This document shows positions 37,701-45,053 of a stretch of DNA of 64,000 bases, piece after piece; position 1 is the stretch's first letter; every line of letters starts with the position of its first letter. This DNA comes from Bosea sp. F3-2 (GTDB lineage Bacteria; Pseudomonadota; Alphaproteobacteria; Rhizobiales; Beijerinckiaceae). The position numbers and the translations under genes are program-made. The notes below the pieces were generated by a model. The model saw only the letters and a list, made by a program, of their open reading frames with translations. It was not told the DNA's origin and searched no databases. The DNA lies in NCBI RefSeq assembly GCF_008253865.1, contig NZ_CP042331.1, positions 2,294,001-2,358,000 on the forward strand, written 5' to 3'.

Positions 37701-37762
37701 GCGGACAGAAACGCGCTGCGTTGATCATCTTCTCTGGTCAACGACGGCAGCGCAGGTATCAT
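34700..37762 (-). CDS. YdiJ-like FAD-linked oxidase/Fe-S dehydrogenase
   Basis: ATG 37762 gives about 1,020 residues, close to E. coli YdiJ; a TTG at 37801 is the alternative. Residues about 30-280 are the FAD-binding PCMH domain (ILFPRGRADLVLIARLA, LTARGGGTGTNGQSLTDGIVVDM, SNRATIGGMINTDACGQGS). The FAD-oxidase C-terminal domain follows (GMFGHVDAGVLHVRPALD, GEHGKGLRSEYVPE). Then come a ferredoxin-like segment (CLACKACAGQCPIKVN) and a CCG-type domain (TGCCGMAGTFGHE). Family members oxidise D-2-hydroxy acids; YdiJ is reported as a D-2-hydroxyglutarate dehydrogenase. It is divergent from the SDR pair across a candidate operator, which links it to the mutase/hydantoinase regulon. Confidence 0.9.
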   Translation of the reverse strand: MIPALPSLTREDDQRSAFLSALQAAGFEGDWSHDPASTTVFATDNSIYQLAPRAILFPRGRADLVLIARLAAQPAFSAIKLTARGGGTGTNGQSLTDGIVVDMSRYMNRILSIDPVRRRAMVEAGVVKDQLNRALAPHGLFFAPELSTSNRATIGGMINTDACGQGSCLYGKTSNHVVALQAVLMGGTEWLSRPLDPEELREVQQRDDRIGEIYRLADAIEHENRDLIAQRFPKLNRFLTGYDLAHLRGADGGLNLNAILCGAEGTLALIGEAELNLLPIPRHAALINIRYDDFAAALQDARLLTELGVASVETIDGKVLGLARGDMVWPRVSAFFPDDPAGPAQGINIVEVLGEDLVALQDSLARIEAALAARPGKGRRGHRIALERDAIDAIWAMRKRAVGLLGNVGGARRPLPFVEDTAVPPEHLADYIAEFRALLDAEGLDYGMFGHVDAGVLHVRPALDLSDPAQEPLIRRISDAVFALTRKYDGVLWGEHGKGLRSEYVPEMFGPLYPTLQRLKAAFDPSNQFNPGKIAAPATGELARLDAIPFRGSFDRQIRRETRNGFDNAASCNGNGACFDFDADSAMCPSFKGTGDRRFSPKGRASLIREWLRRLAEQGIDPRTEAERLRRTSAWRSLPSRLLNSLRGTRDDDFSHQVREAMDTCLACKACAGQCPIKVNVPAFRSKFLELYYGRYLRPLKDPLVASIEHVLPVLARFGRVYNLVAASTVGRALTARFGLTGLPVLPKLSLMRELRQRGVETARPERLEALSDQNKARSVILVQDVFTSHFEPQLVLDVVDLLLDLGLRPFVAPLRPNGKALHVHGYLGAFERNAARTAQALAALSRSGVPLVGLDPSMTLCYRQEYAAALGPDKAPKVLLPQEWLAGQSDLFGDLKLASDRHYYLLPHCTERTNAAAAIDGWGAVFHQLGLALSVAQTGCCGMAGTFGHEAKNRPLSEAIYRLSWQEKLDTLPQGQVPMATGYSCRSQVKLMAGEVPRHPLQVLKELVRHHKIVLAQAV

Positions 37763-37809
37763 CGCTACGGTTCCACGGCAGGGATTGCGTGACGCAATCA
37801 ACTTGGCAT

Positions 37810-37825
37810 ATAAGTGATATCATAC
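37810..37825. promoter_or_regulatory. Candidate operator in the YdiJ-like/SDR intergenic region
   Basis: ATAAGTGATATCATAC lies in the 105-base divergent gap, about 48 bases from one start and 42 bases from the other. Its reverse complement begins GTATGATA, matching the sites at 31057 and 34690, and it contains a perfect palindrome TGATATCA. It shares ATAAGTGATAT with the livK/mutase site on the plus strand. Confidence 0.55.
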
Positions 37826-37867
37826 TTACTGCCATCCCCTTTGCAAGCCGAGGCGCAGGACAAAGCG

Positions 37868-38617
37868 ATGCAAAACCAGACCGTCGTTATCGTTGGAGGC
37901 GCGTCGGGCCTCGGCCTCGTCACTGCCAAGCTCATGATCCGCGACGGTGTGGCCAAGATCGGTCTCATCGACCTCAATGAAGAGAGGCTGGCGCTCGCCG
38001 CCGCCGAACTGACCAGCCTAGGCGCGGAGGTCGCAACTGCAAGCGCAGACATCAGCCGGAAAGACAGCGCTCATGCCGGTTTTGAGCTTATTGCCGGCAA
38101 GCTCGGCCGCGTCCACGCCCTCGTCAACAGCGCCGCGATCTATCCGCGCCGGCCGATCCTCGATATCAGCGACGCTGAATGGGATCTCGAAAACGCCGTC
38201 AACATCAAGGGCACCTATCACATGATGGTGGCTGCGGTGCTGCATATGCGCCGCTTCGTCGAGCTGCCGCATGTGACGGGGCGCATCGTCAACGTCACCT
38301 CGGTCGATGCCTTCAAGGCTCATCCGCAAAACGCCCATTACGCCGCCACCAAGGCGGCCGTGGTCAGCCTGACCAAGTCCTTCGCCCAGGAATGCGCCAA
38401 GGACCAGATTCTGGTGAATTCCGTCGCGCCGGCCGGCTTCGCCACCGACCGTGCCAAGGAACTCGGCTTCCTGCCCGAGCTCGCCAAGGCGAGCGCGCTG
38501 GGCCGTGCCGCCGAGCCGGCCGAGATGGCCGAGTGGATTGTCATGATGGCGAGCCGCCGCAACAGCTATGCCACCGGCGAGAACGTCGTCGTCAGCGGGG
38601 GCTACATCTATGTCTGA
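37868..38617 (+). CDS. Short-chain dehydrogenase/reductase
   Basis: ATG 37868 (MQNQTVVIVGGASGLG) follows AGGACAAAG. The 249-residue classical SDR has the cofactor motif GGASGLG (TGxxxGxG-like), an Asp in LIDLNEERL that favours NAD(H), NNAG-like VNSAAIYP, and the catalytic set NVTSVDAF (Ser) with HYAATKAAVVSL (Tyr-x-x-x-Lys). The C-terminus GENVVVSGGYIYV is typical. It overlaps the next SDR gene by 8 bases. It probably interconverts an alcohol and a ketone on the substrate handled by this cluster. Confidence 0.9.
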   Translation: MQNQTVVIVGGASGLGLVTAKLMIRDGVAKIGLIDLNEERLALAAAELTSLGAEVATASADISRKDSAHAGFELIAGKLGRVHALVNSAAIYPRRPILDISDAEWDLENAVNIKGTYHMMVAAVLHMRRFVELPHVTGRIVNVTSVDAFKAHPQNAHYAATKAAVVSLTKSFAQECAKDQILVNSVAPAGFATDRAKELGFLPELAKASALGRAAEPAEMAEWIVMMASRRNSYATGENVVVSGGYIYV

Positions 38618-39359
38618 GTCTGAGGCCGGCCGGGGAACGACCGCCCTGGTCACGGGCGCAACGAGCGGCATCGGTCGCGCCACCGTCCTCAAGCTGAGGG
38701 AGATGGGCCTGGAGGTCCTCGCCCTGGGCCGCAACGCGGCCGCGCTGGCTGAGCTCAAGGCAGAATGCGGCGCGACGCCGATCGAGGCCGATGTCCGCGA
38801 CATGGCGGCCGTCACGGCGCAACTCGGCGATCGCCCGGTCGACATCCTGATCAACAATGCCGGCATCCTGTCGACCCGCGCCCGCTTCGACGAGATCGAC
38901 CCGGTCGAGATCGACGCGATGATCGACATCAATCTCAAAGCGCCGATGCATCTGACCCGCGTCGTGCTGCCCGGCATGGTCACACGCAAGCATGGGCATC
39001 TCATCTACTTGGGATCGAGCGGCGGGCGGGCGCCCTACCCTTCCATGGGTGCCTATGGACCATCCAAGGCTGGCCTGAGCCTGTTTTGCGACAATCTGCG
39101 TTGCGACCTGCTCGGCACCGGCATCCGTGTCAGCGAGATCGTCCCCGGCCGGGTCCAGACCGACCTCTACCGAACCGCTTTGGGCGCCGAGGCGGCAAAG
39201 GCGACGCTCTATGACGGCTATCGCGCGATCCTGCCCGAGAACATTGCCAGCCTGATTGCGACCGTGATCTCGCTGCCGGATTTCGTCGACGTCTCCCGCC
39301 TCGAAGTCTTCCCGACCGACCAGGCGACGGGAGGCGGGTCGATCGTAAAGTTCGCCTGA
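38610..39359 (+). CDS. Short-chain dehydrogenase/reductase (YdfG-like)
   Basis: ATG 38610 overlaps the previous stop. The 249-residue SDR has ALVTGATSGIG, the NNAG motif in LINNAGIL, and a Ser-Tyr-Lys site in YLGSSGGRAPYPSMGAYGPSKAGLSLF. Its C-terminal region EIVPGRVQTDLYRTALG and the pattern of the last 60 residues resemble YdfG/serine-3-dehydrogenase types, which oxidise 3-hydroxy acids. The second-strand ALGRNAAALAEL has Arg rather than Asp, which would favour NADPH. It is the last intact gene of the regulon on this side. Confidence 0.88.
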   Translation: MSESEAGRGTTALVTGATSGIGRATVLKLREMGLEVLALGRNAAALAELKAECGATPIEADVRDMAAVTAQLGDRPVDILINNAGILSTRARFDEIDPVEIDAMIDINLKAPMHLTRVVLPGMVTRKHGHLIYLGSSGGRAPYPSMGAYGPSKAGLSLFCDNLRCDLLGTGIRVSEIVPGRVQTDLYRTALGAEAAKATLYDGYRAILPENIASLIATVISLPDFVDVSRLEVFPTDQATGGGSIVKFA

Positions 39360-39434
39360 GCCCCCTAGACGCTGCCAGGGACCACCGACAAGAGTTGCGC
39401 GTCGCATGACGACAATCACTTCCAGCGGCTCAAT

Positions 39435-39896
39435 ATGACGGCAACTGCAGACCGGCTGAGCTCTCAGCTCTTGAACGAGCACCCGCTGCGTGCGGAGCTG
39501 CACGACGAGTTGCACGCGAGGCCTTCGCTCTATTTCGAAGGAGATAGCGATGTGTGGCATGTCGCGATACTGGGCAGTCAGGGGCCTCCCGCGGTACCGG
39601 AAGCCTTCTCCGATTTATCCGATGTATCGAGCACCCAGGATGGACGGCACGGTATCGGCACCATCCCCGGTGGCCGTCTGAAATGGGAACTTCACACCGA
39701 GTTTTTGACTCTGACCTTTGTCGCACCGGCGGCGTCGGATTCACTGTCGCAGCAAGAATTCAAGCGTCTCTCTGGCCTCGCTCCCCTAACGCATTCGGCC
39801 CGGTTTTGCGCGCCCGAGCCGTCGCCCTCACTTCTTGGCGCGGGCGACGATCTGCGTCGGGTTGACGAAGCGCAACGCGATGATCAGCCAGATTAG
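39435..39896 (+). pseudogene. DUF3422-family gene, truncated at its 3' side
   Basis: The frame opens with NEHPLRAELHDELHARPSLYF and continues through RLKWELHTEFLTLTFVAP, the N-terminal signature of DUF3422 membrane proteins (normally over 400 residues). After about residue 105 similarity ends. The ORF then runs on in antisense of a permease gene to 39896, overlapping it by 69 bases. Only the first quarter of the gene survives. Acquisition of the neighbouring ABC operon may have removed the rest. Confidence 0.7.
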
Positions 39897-40658
39897 CGTC
39901 GTGATCATGTAGATCACCGCCATGGCGTCGATCGACTGCACCGCGCGCACGCCGGCGGCGAAGACCGCATAGTAGAGCGCGACGACAAGCGTCTGGCTGG
40001 TCGGGCCGGCCGTCAGGAAGGTCAGCTCGAACATGGCGAGCGTCCTGACAAGCACCAGCAGCAGCGCCGCGAGGATGCCGGGCATCAAGAGCGGCAGCAG
40101 CACATGCACGAAGAGCTTGAAGGTGTTGGCGCCGAAGACACGCGCCGCCGACTCGATCTTGGTGTCGATCTGCTCGATGAAGGGGATCATCACCAGGATG
40201 ACGAAAGGCACTGTCGGCACCAGGTTCGCCAGCACCACGCCCGACATCTGGCCGGCGAAGCCGGTCTGGTAGAGCACGGTTGCGAGCGGGATGCCGAAGG
40301 TGATCGGCGGCACCAAGAGCGGCAGCAGGAAGAGCAGCATCACCAGCTTCTTGCCCGGAAAATCCCGCCGCGCCAGCGCATAGGCCGCGGGCACGCCGAT
40401 CAGGCCGGACAGCGCAACCACCAGGAAGACGATCTGGAAGGTCACGAGCAGCACGTCGTGGAGCTGGAACTCCGCCCAGGCGGCCGAATACCAGCGCGTG
40501 GTCCAGCCGGCCGGCAGCCAGGTGCCGAGCCAGCGCGTGGCGAAGGAGGACGTCACCACCGTCGCGATCATCGCGAAGAGGTTGACGATGAAGAAGCCGA
40601 TCAGCGTCCAGTTGGCGGCCGCCCAGAGCTTCGTCGAGAGACGGGTATCCTTGACCAT
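39828..40658 (-). CDS. PotC-type ABC transporter permease
   Basis: A 276-residue inner-membrane permease of the spermidine/putrescine/iron type. About six helices are visible. The EAA loop that couples to the ATPase is ESAARVFGANTFKLFVHVLLPLLMPGI (residues about 168-194). The start at 40658 uses AGGAGCTC inside the arm of the inverted-repeat element upstream. It is the last gene of the operon. The solute is unknown; the divergent mannonate dehydratase hints at a uronate or derived acid. Confidence 0.88.
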   Translation of the reverse strand: MVKDTRLSTKLWAAANWTLIGFFIVNLFAMIATVVTSSFATRWLGTWLPAGWTTRWYSAAWAEFQLHDVLLVTFQIVFLVVALSGLIGVPAAYALARRDFPGKKLVMLLFLLPLLVPPITFGIPLATVLYQTGFAGQMSGVVLANLVPTVPFVILVMIPFIEQIDTKIESAARVFGANTFKLFVHVLLPLLMPGILAALLLVLVRTLAMFELTFLTAGPTSQTLVVALYYAVFAAGVRAVQSIDAMAVIYMITTLIWLIIALRFVNPTQIVARAKK

Positions 40659-40662
40659 CGGA

Positions 40663-40929
40663 AAGAGCTCCTAGTGGGTCTCGGCATGGCCGCGACGCCG
40701 GCAATTCGTTCGCTCCGCAAGGAGCAGTGTGCAGCCGATACCTATGGTATCGGCAAATGCTGCGACGCGGCGGGCGGGCGAATTCCCGGCGCCGAAGGTG
40801 GGCTTTGGAGGGCCGCCTGCGGCGTCGACCCTGCTCGCCGATACCAATGGGTATCGGCTGCGCGTCTCTCCTGGCATTCGTCTCCTCCAAAGCCCATCGT
40901 GGCCATGCCGAGACCCACTAGGAGCTCTT
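40663..40929. repeat. 267-bp inverted-repeat element (MITE-like)
   Basis: Perfect 29-bp arms lie at 40663-40691 and 40901-40929; each arm begins AAGAGCTCCTAGTGGG when read inward from its end. Inside is a second inverted pair, GGGCTTTGGAGG near 40800 and CCTCCAAAGCCC near 40885. Two short hairpins of similar sequence, GCCGATACC...GGTATCGGC, lie near 40733-40754 and 40838-40858. There is no credible ORF. The right arm covers the stop of one permease gene and the left arm holds the ribosome-binding site of the next. It resembles a miniature inverted-repeat transposable element or a folded intergenic repeat. Confidence 0.85.
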
Positions 40930-41818
40930 AGCCCTTTCCGCCGCCGGCAGGGCCGCGATAGAGCAGGCCGCGCGCAGCCAGCACCACCACGACGATGGCG
41001 AGCTGCACCAGCCCCATGATCATCGCGACGGCAGACGCCATCGAGTAATCGTATTCCTCGAAGGCCGCCTGATAGGCCGCGATCGAGATGACGCGGGTCG
41101 GCCCCGCGGGCGCGCCGAGCAGTACCGCCGAGGGGAAGACCGAGAAGGCCTGCACGAAGCTCAAGCAGAAGGTGATGGCGAGGCCCGGCAGCAGCAGCGG
41201 CAGGAGAATGTGCTTGAAGCGCTCCCAGGGGCCGGCGCCCAGCGTCGCGCCCGCCTGTTCCAGCGCCGGGTCGATGCCGGAGAGATAGGACAGCGTCAGC
41301 AGGAAGGTGAAGGGGAAGCCGGTGATGACCAGCGACAGCATCACGCCCCAGTAGTTGTGAAGCAGCTTCACCGGCGTCGAGATGAGGCCGAGCGTCATCA
41401 GCGTGCGGTTGAACCAGCCTTGCGGGCCGAGATAGTTCAGCAACCCCTGTGCGACGAGCACGGTGCCGAGCGTGATCGGGATGACCAGGATGGTCGTCAG
41501 CAGGCGCTGGTTCTGCATCAGCCGGACGCGGAAGGCGATCGGGATCGCCAGCAGGAGCGTCGCGACCGTCACCGGCAGGGCGAGCCAAAGCGTCGTCGCG
41601 ATCGTGCCGTAGAGGAACGGATCGGAGAAGAAGCGCTGGTAGTTGGCGAAGACGCCGCCGGCCTTCGGCTCGAAGGAGAGCACGAGCCCGTAGAGGAACG
41701 GGTAGATGAACAGCGCCAGCAGGAACAGGATCGCCGGCACGACGAGCAGGGTCAGCCCGTCGAAGCCGCGCGCGGCCAGCCTCTGCTTCAGCGGAATGGA
41801 GTTGGTCGCCGTGGTCAC
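40928..41818 (-). CDS. PotB-type ABC transporter permease
   Basis: A 296-residue permease with six predicted helices (LTLLVVPAILFLLALFIYPFLYGLVL at the start). The EAA loop is EQAGATLGAGPWERFKHILLPLLLPGLA (residues about 187-214). It overlaps the ATPase gene by 4 bases and is separated from the second permease by the 267-bp inverted-repeat element. The pair forms a PotBC-like channel. Confidence 0.88.
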   Translation of the reverse strand: MTTATNSIPLKQRLAARGFDGLTLLVVPAILFLLALFIYPFLYGLVLSFEPKAGGVFANYQRFFSDPFLYGTIATTLWLALPVTVATLLLAIPIAFRVRLMQNQRLLTTILVIPITLGTVLVAQGLLNYLGPQGWFNRTLMTLGLISTPVKLLHNYWGVMLSLVITGFPFTFLLTLSYLSGIDPALEQAGATLGAGPWERFKHILLPLLLPGLAITFCLSFVQAFSVFPSAVLLGAPAGPTRVISIAAYQAAFEEYDYSMASAVAMIMGLVQLAIVVVVLAARGLLYRGPAGGGKG

Positions 41819-42888
41819 GCCGCGCCTCCGTAGACGAGGACGCGGTCCGCGTCGGCGGCCAGCGTCACCGCCTCGCCCGGCGACAGCTTGTCATGCGCCA
41901 GGAAGGACAGGTCCGTGCCATCGGCCATACGGGCGAAGCCGACGAACTCGCGGCCGCGGAACTCGGTCGAGACGACCTGGGCCTTGAGGCCGGGCTGGCC
42001 GGCTGCCACGGGATGCAGGTCCTCCGGGCGGATAGCCAGAGTGCCGTCAGCACCGGCCGAGACCGCCGCGCGGGCACGACCCGAAAGCTGCGCATCGCCG
42101 ACGGCAATCGTCGCCCTGCCCTCGCCGGCCGAAGCGACCTTGCCCTTCACCTTGTTGCGGAAGCCCATGAACTCGGCGACGTCGAGATGGTCGGGCCGCA
42201 GGAAGAGGTCTTCCGGCGTGCCGACCTGGCGAACCTGCCCATCACGCAGCACGACGATGCGGTCGGCAAGCGAGAGTGCCTCTTCCTGGTCGTGGGTGAC
42301 GTAGATCGTGGTGGCGCCGAGCGTGTTGTGGATGCGGCGGATCTCGGCGCGCATCTCGAGACGCAGCTTGGCATCGAGATTGGAGAGCGGCTCGTCCATC
42401 AGCACGAGCGGCGGCTCGACGACGATAGCGCGGGCGATGGCGACGCGCTGCTGCTGGCCGCCCGAAAGCTGGCCGGGCAGCTTCTCGGTCTGGCCCTGGA
42501 GCCGCACCAGCGCCGCAGCCTCGGCCACGCGCTTGTCGATCTCGGCCTTGGACACGCCACGCATCTTGAGGCCGAAGCCGATGTTCTTGTTCACCGTCAT
42601 ATGCGGGAACAGGGCGTAGTTCTGGAAGACCATGCCGAAGCCGCGCTCTTCCGGCCGCAAAGGGTCGATGCGCTTGTCGTCGAGCCAGATGCCGCCGCCG
42701 GTCGCGGGCAGCAGACCGGCGATCAGGTTCAGCGTCGTCGATTTGCCGCAGCCCGAGGGCCCGAGCAAAGCAATGAACTCGCCCTTGCCGATCGTCAGCG
42801 AGACGTCCTTGAGCGCGTTGTGGGTGCCGAAATCACGGCTCAGGCGATCGAGCCGAAGCTCGCGAAACGAAGCTGCGTTGATGGTCAT
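41815..42888 (-). CDS. PotA-type ABC transporter ATP-binding protein
   Basis: A 357-residue ATPase. Walker A is LLGPSGCGKSTTLN, the Q-loop is VFQNYALFPHMTV, the signature is LSGGQQQRVAIARAI, Walker B is LVLMDEPLSNLDAKLR, and the H-loop is YVTHDQEEAL. A C-terminal TOBE domain (residues about 270-357) includes LAIRPEDLHPV. These features place it in the CUT1/PotA/FbpC group. It overlaps the first permease gene by 4 bases and follows the binding-protein gene after a hairpin-containing gap of 86 bases. Confidence 0.93.
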   Translation of the reverse strand: MTINAASFRELRLDRLSRDFGTHNALKDVSLTIGKGEFIALLGPSGCGKSTTLNLIAGLLPATGGGIWLDDKRIDPLRPEERGFGMVFQNYALFPHMTVNKNIGFGLKMRGVSKAEIDKRVAEAAALVRLQGQTEKLPGQLSGGQQQRVAIARAIVVEPPLVLMDEPLSNLDAKLRLEMRAEIRRIHNTLGATTIYVTHDQEEALSLADRIVVLRDGQVRQVGTPEDLFLRPDHLDVAEFMGFRNKVKGKVASAGEGRATIAVGDAQLSGRARAAVSAGADGTLAIRPEDLHPVAAGQPGLKAQVVSTEFRGREFVGFARMADGTDLSFLAHDKLSPGEAVTLAADADRVLVYGGAA

Positions 42889-42927
42889 GGCTTCCGGAAT
42901 CTTAAATGACGGTGTCGAAGGATGCCG

Positions 42928-42964
42928 GGCGGCGGGTTTCGAACTGCTGCCGAAGCCCGCCGCC
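42928..42964. terminator. Hairpin between binding-protein and ATPase genes
   Basis: GGCGGCGGGTTTCG and CGAAGCCCGCCGCC form a 14-bp stem with one G-T pair around a 9-base loop. The hairpin lies directly downstream of the binding-protein gene and upstream of the transporter genes. Such structures often let the binding protein be made in excess by slowing decay or partly stopping transcription. No T-run follows. Confidence 0.5.
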
Positions 42965-42974
42965 GCAGTCAGTC

Positions 42975-44165
42975 TTACTTCTTCTTGGCGCCGCCGACCT
43001 GCTCGTCCCAGATGCGGAAGGCCACCACCATCTTGTCAGGGTTGAGTGGCGTTTCCATCGGGTTGTCGGCGATCAGCTTCTCGTATTCCGGACGACCGAA
43101 CTCCGCGATGGCCTTTTGGCTGGAGGCGGGCGCCATCGAGAGCGGCACGTCCTTCACCGCCGGACCCGGATAGAAATAGCCTTCGTCATAGGTGAAGGCC
43201 TGCTGTGCGGGCGTCAGCATGTGGCGGATCAGATCGAGCAGTACGGCGAGCTTCTCGTCGGAAACGCCCTTCGGGATCATCATGTACTGGGCGTCGGTGA
43301 CCCAGTGGAAGCCCTTGAGCGACTGGATCTTGGCCTCCTTCGGCACGATGCCCAGCACGCGCGGATTGATGTCCCAGCCCGTCGTGCTGACGATCATGTC
43401 GCGCGAGCCGTCGCCAAGCTCCTTCATCGTCGCGCCGGTGCCGCCCGGATAGTACTCGATATTCTCCCCGAGCTCCTTCAGATAGGCCCAGGTCTTGTCC
43501 CAGCCCTTCTCCGGGTCCTTCGGGTCCTTGTCGCCAAGGATGTAGGGCAGCCCCATGATCCAGGTGCGGCCGGGACCGGAATTGGCCGGGCGGGCATAGA
43601 GGAAGCGGTTCTTGTTCTGCTTGGTCCAGTCGAGCAGCTCCTGGGCCGTGGTCGGCGGAGTCTTGACCCGGTCGGGCATGTATTCGAGCAGCGGCCCGGA
43701 GGGGTAGTAGACCATCGCCATGGCCTGGCCCTGCCCGAGATTATGCATGGCCAGCGCCGGCTTGAGGTAGATGTCCTCCGGCTTCGGCAACTCAGCCGCT
43801 AGGCGCGGCAGCAGATCGACCCAGAGCTTCTGGTCGATGCCTGCCGACAACACGTCGAGCCCGCCGATGACGAAATCGATGTCGGAACGGCCGGCGTTCT
43901 GCTGAGCCTTCAGCTTGGCCGGCAACTCGGGCGCCGGGGCCTTGGTGAAGACCATCCGCGAGACGGCCTTGGGGTTTGCCTTGGCGTAATTCTCGAGCGG
44001 CGCCTGAACCAGCGCCAGCGCGCCGCCGACGTCGATGATGCTGATTGTGAGCGGCGATGCCGGCAGCTTGAGCTGCTGCGCGAAGACGCCCGGCGCATGC
44101 GCCGCAACGCTCAGACCTGCGACGCCGCCAATGAAATGACGCCGATTGATGCTGTCCTGACCCAT
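42975..44165 (-). CDS. PotD/iron-type ABC substrate-binding protein
   Basis: ATG 44165 follows GGAGGG. The 396-residue protein has a Tat-like signal (NRRHFIGGVAGLSVAAHAPGVFA) and then an extracellular solute-binding domain of the PotD/iron type (LTISIIDVGGALALV, then MAMVYYPSGPLLEYMPDRV and PPTTAQELLDWTKQN). It heads the leftward importer operon, divergent from a GntR regulator and uxuA. A sugar-acid ligand is suggested by uxuA but is not shown by the sequence. Confidence 0.85.
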   Translation of the reverse strand: MGQDSINRRHFIGGVAGLSVAAHAPGVFAQQLKLPASPLTISIIDVGGALALVQAPLENYAKANPKAVSRMVFTKAPAPELPAKLKAQQNAGRSDIDFVIGGLDVLSAGIDQKLWVDLLPRLAAELPKPEDIYLKPALAMHNLGQGQAMAMVYYPSGPLLEYMPDRVKTPPTTAQELLDWTKQNKNRFLYARPANSGPGRTWIMGLPYILGDKDPKDPEKGWDKTWAYLKELGENIEYYPGGTGATMKELGDGSRDMIVSTTGWDINPRVLGIVPKEAKIQSLKGFHWVTDAQYMMIPKGVSDEKLAVLLDLIRHMLTPAQQAFTYDEGYFYPGPAVKDVPLSMAPASSQKAIAEFGRPEYEKLIADNPMETPLNPDKMVVAFRIWDEQVGGAKKK

Positions 44166-44287
44166 GGTTTTCCCTCCAGACGCGTTTTCGCGCTATTTTG
44201 ATCTTGTCCCGGGCCGCCGCCTTCCGAGACCGGCTCCTCAATCTGGTCCTGCTACGACATTGACGCAGGGCCGGATTAGTCGGTATC

Positions 44288-44299
44288 CTAGTATACTAG
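44288..44299. promoter_or_regulatory. Palindromic operator between importer and GntR gene
   Basis: CTAGTATACTAG is a perfect 12-bp palindrome in the 151-base divergent gap, 18 bases upstream of the GntR start. GntR/FCD repressors usually bind short palindromes of this kind. It differs from the GTATGATA-type sites of the other cluster, so the two regulators appear to have separate targets. Confidence 0.55.
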
Positions 44300-44316
44300 T
44301 CGACCAGAGCTTGGCA

Positions 44317-45012
44317 ATGGGCACCCCCGCGGCAAGACAGAGCACAGACCAGATCTACCGCGCCCTGCGGGTGGAGATCGTGAGCGCCGCGCTGCGCCCG
44401 GGCGAAGCCATGTCCGAGGCGCGGATGGCGCTGCGCTTCGGCGTCAGCCGCACGCCGGTGCGCGAGGCCTTCAAGCGGCTGGTCGAGGAAGGCTTCCTGT
44501 CGGTCGTGCCGCAGGTCGGCACCTTCGTCGCGCCGATCGACATCGCCGCCGTGCATGACAGCCAGTTCGTGCGCGAGACCTTGGAATGCCGTACGGTCGT
44601 GCTGGCCGCGAGGCATATCGACGATGCCGGCAGGGCTACGTTGGAACGGCATATCCGCCAACAAGAACGCGATCTCGCGACCGGCGACCAGGCCGCCTTC
44701 TTCCGCCATGATGATGCCTTCCACGCCGAGATTTCGCGGCTTGCCGGCCATCCGTCGGTGTGGAGCCTGATCGAGGGCGTCAAGGCGCAGCTCGACCGGG
44801 TGCGCTGCCTGTCGCTCGAAAGCGCAAGCTGGCCCGACATGATCATGCGGGAGCATCGCGGCATCGCGGAGAGCATCAGCAACGGCAACGAGGCGCAGGC
44901 CGAGAAGGCGATGCGCGCCCATCTGCGCACCGTCTTCGCCGCGATCGAGAACATCGCACGCCACCATGTCGACGCCTTTGTCGGCTCGGCCCCACCCATC
45001 CGGCTCGACTGA
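44317..45012 (+). CDS. GntR-family regulator, FCD subfamily
   Basis: ATG 44317 (MGTPAARQSTDQIYRALRVEIVSAALRPGEAM) starts a 231-residue protein. The winged helix has MSEARMALRFGVSRTPVREAFKRLVEEGFL; the FCD domain has AFFRHDDAFHAEISRLAGHPSVW and a later MREHRGIAESISNGN, which keep the Asp/His metal-ligand pattern. It is followed by uxuA after 41 bases and faces the importer operon. Control of uronate or mannonate use is the natural inference, as in UxuR/ExuR-type systems. Confidence 0.9.
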   Translation: MGTPAARQSTDQIYRALRVEIVSAALRPGEAMSEARMALRFGVSRTPVREAFKRLVEEGFLSVVPQVGTFVAPIDIAAVHDSQFVRETLECRTVVLAARHIDDAGRATLERHIRQQERDLATGDQAAFFRHDDAFHAEISRLAGHPSVWSLIEGVKAQLDRVRCLSLESASWPDMIMREHRGIAESISNGNEAQAEKAMRAHLRTVFAAIENIARHHVDAFVGSAPPIRLD

Positions 45013-45053
45013 CGGGCCGGACGATCAGAACAATACCGCGAAGGAACGCGAAG

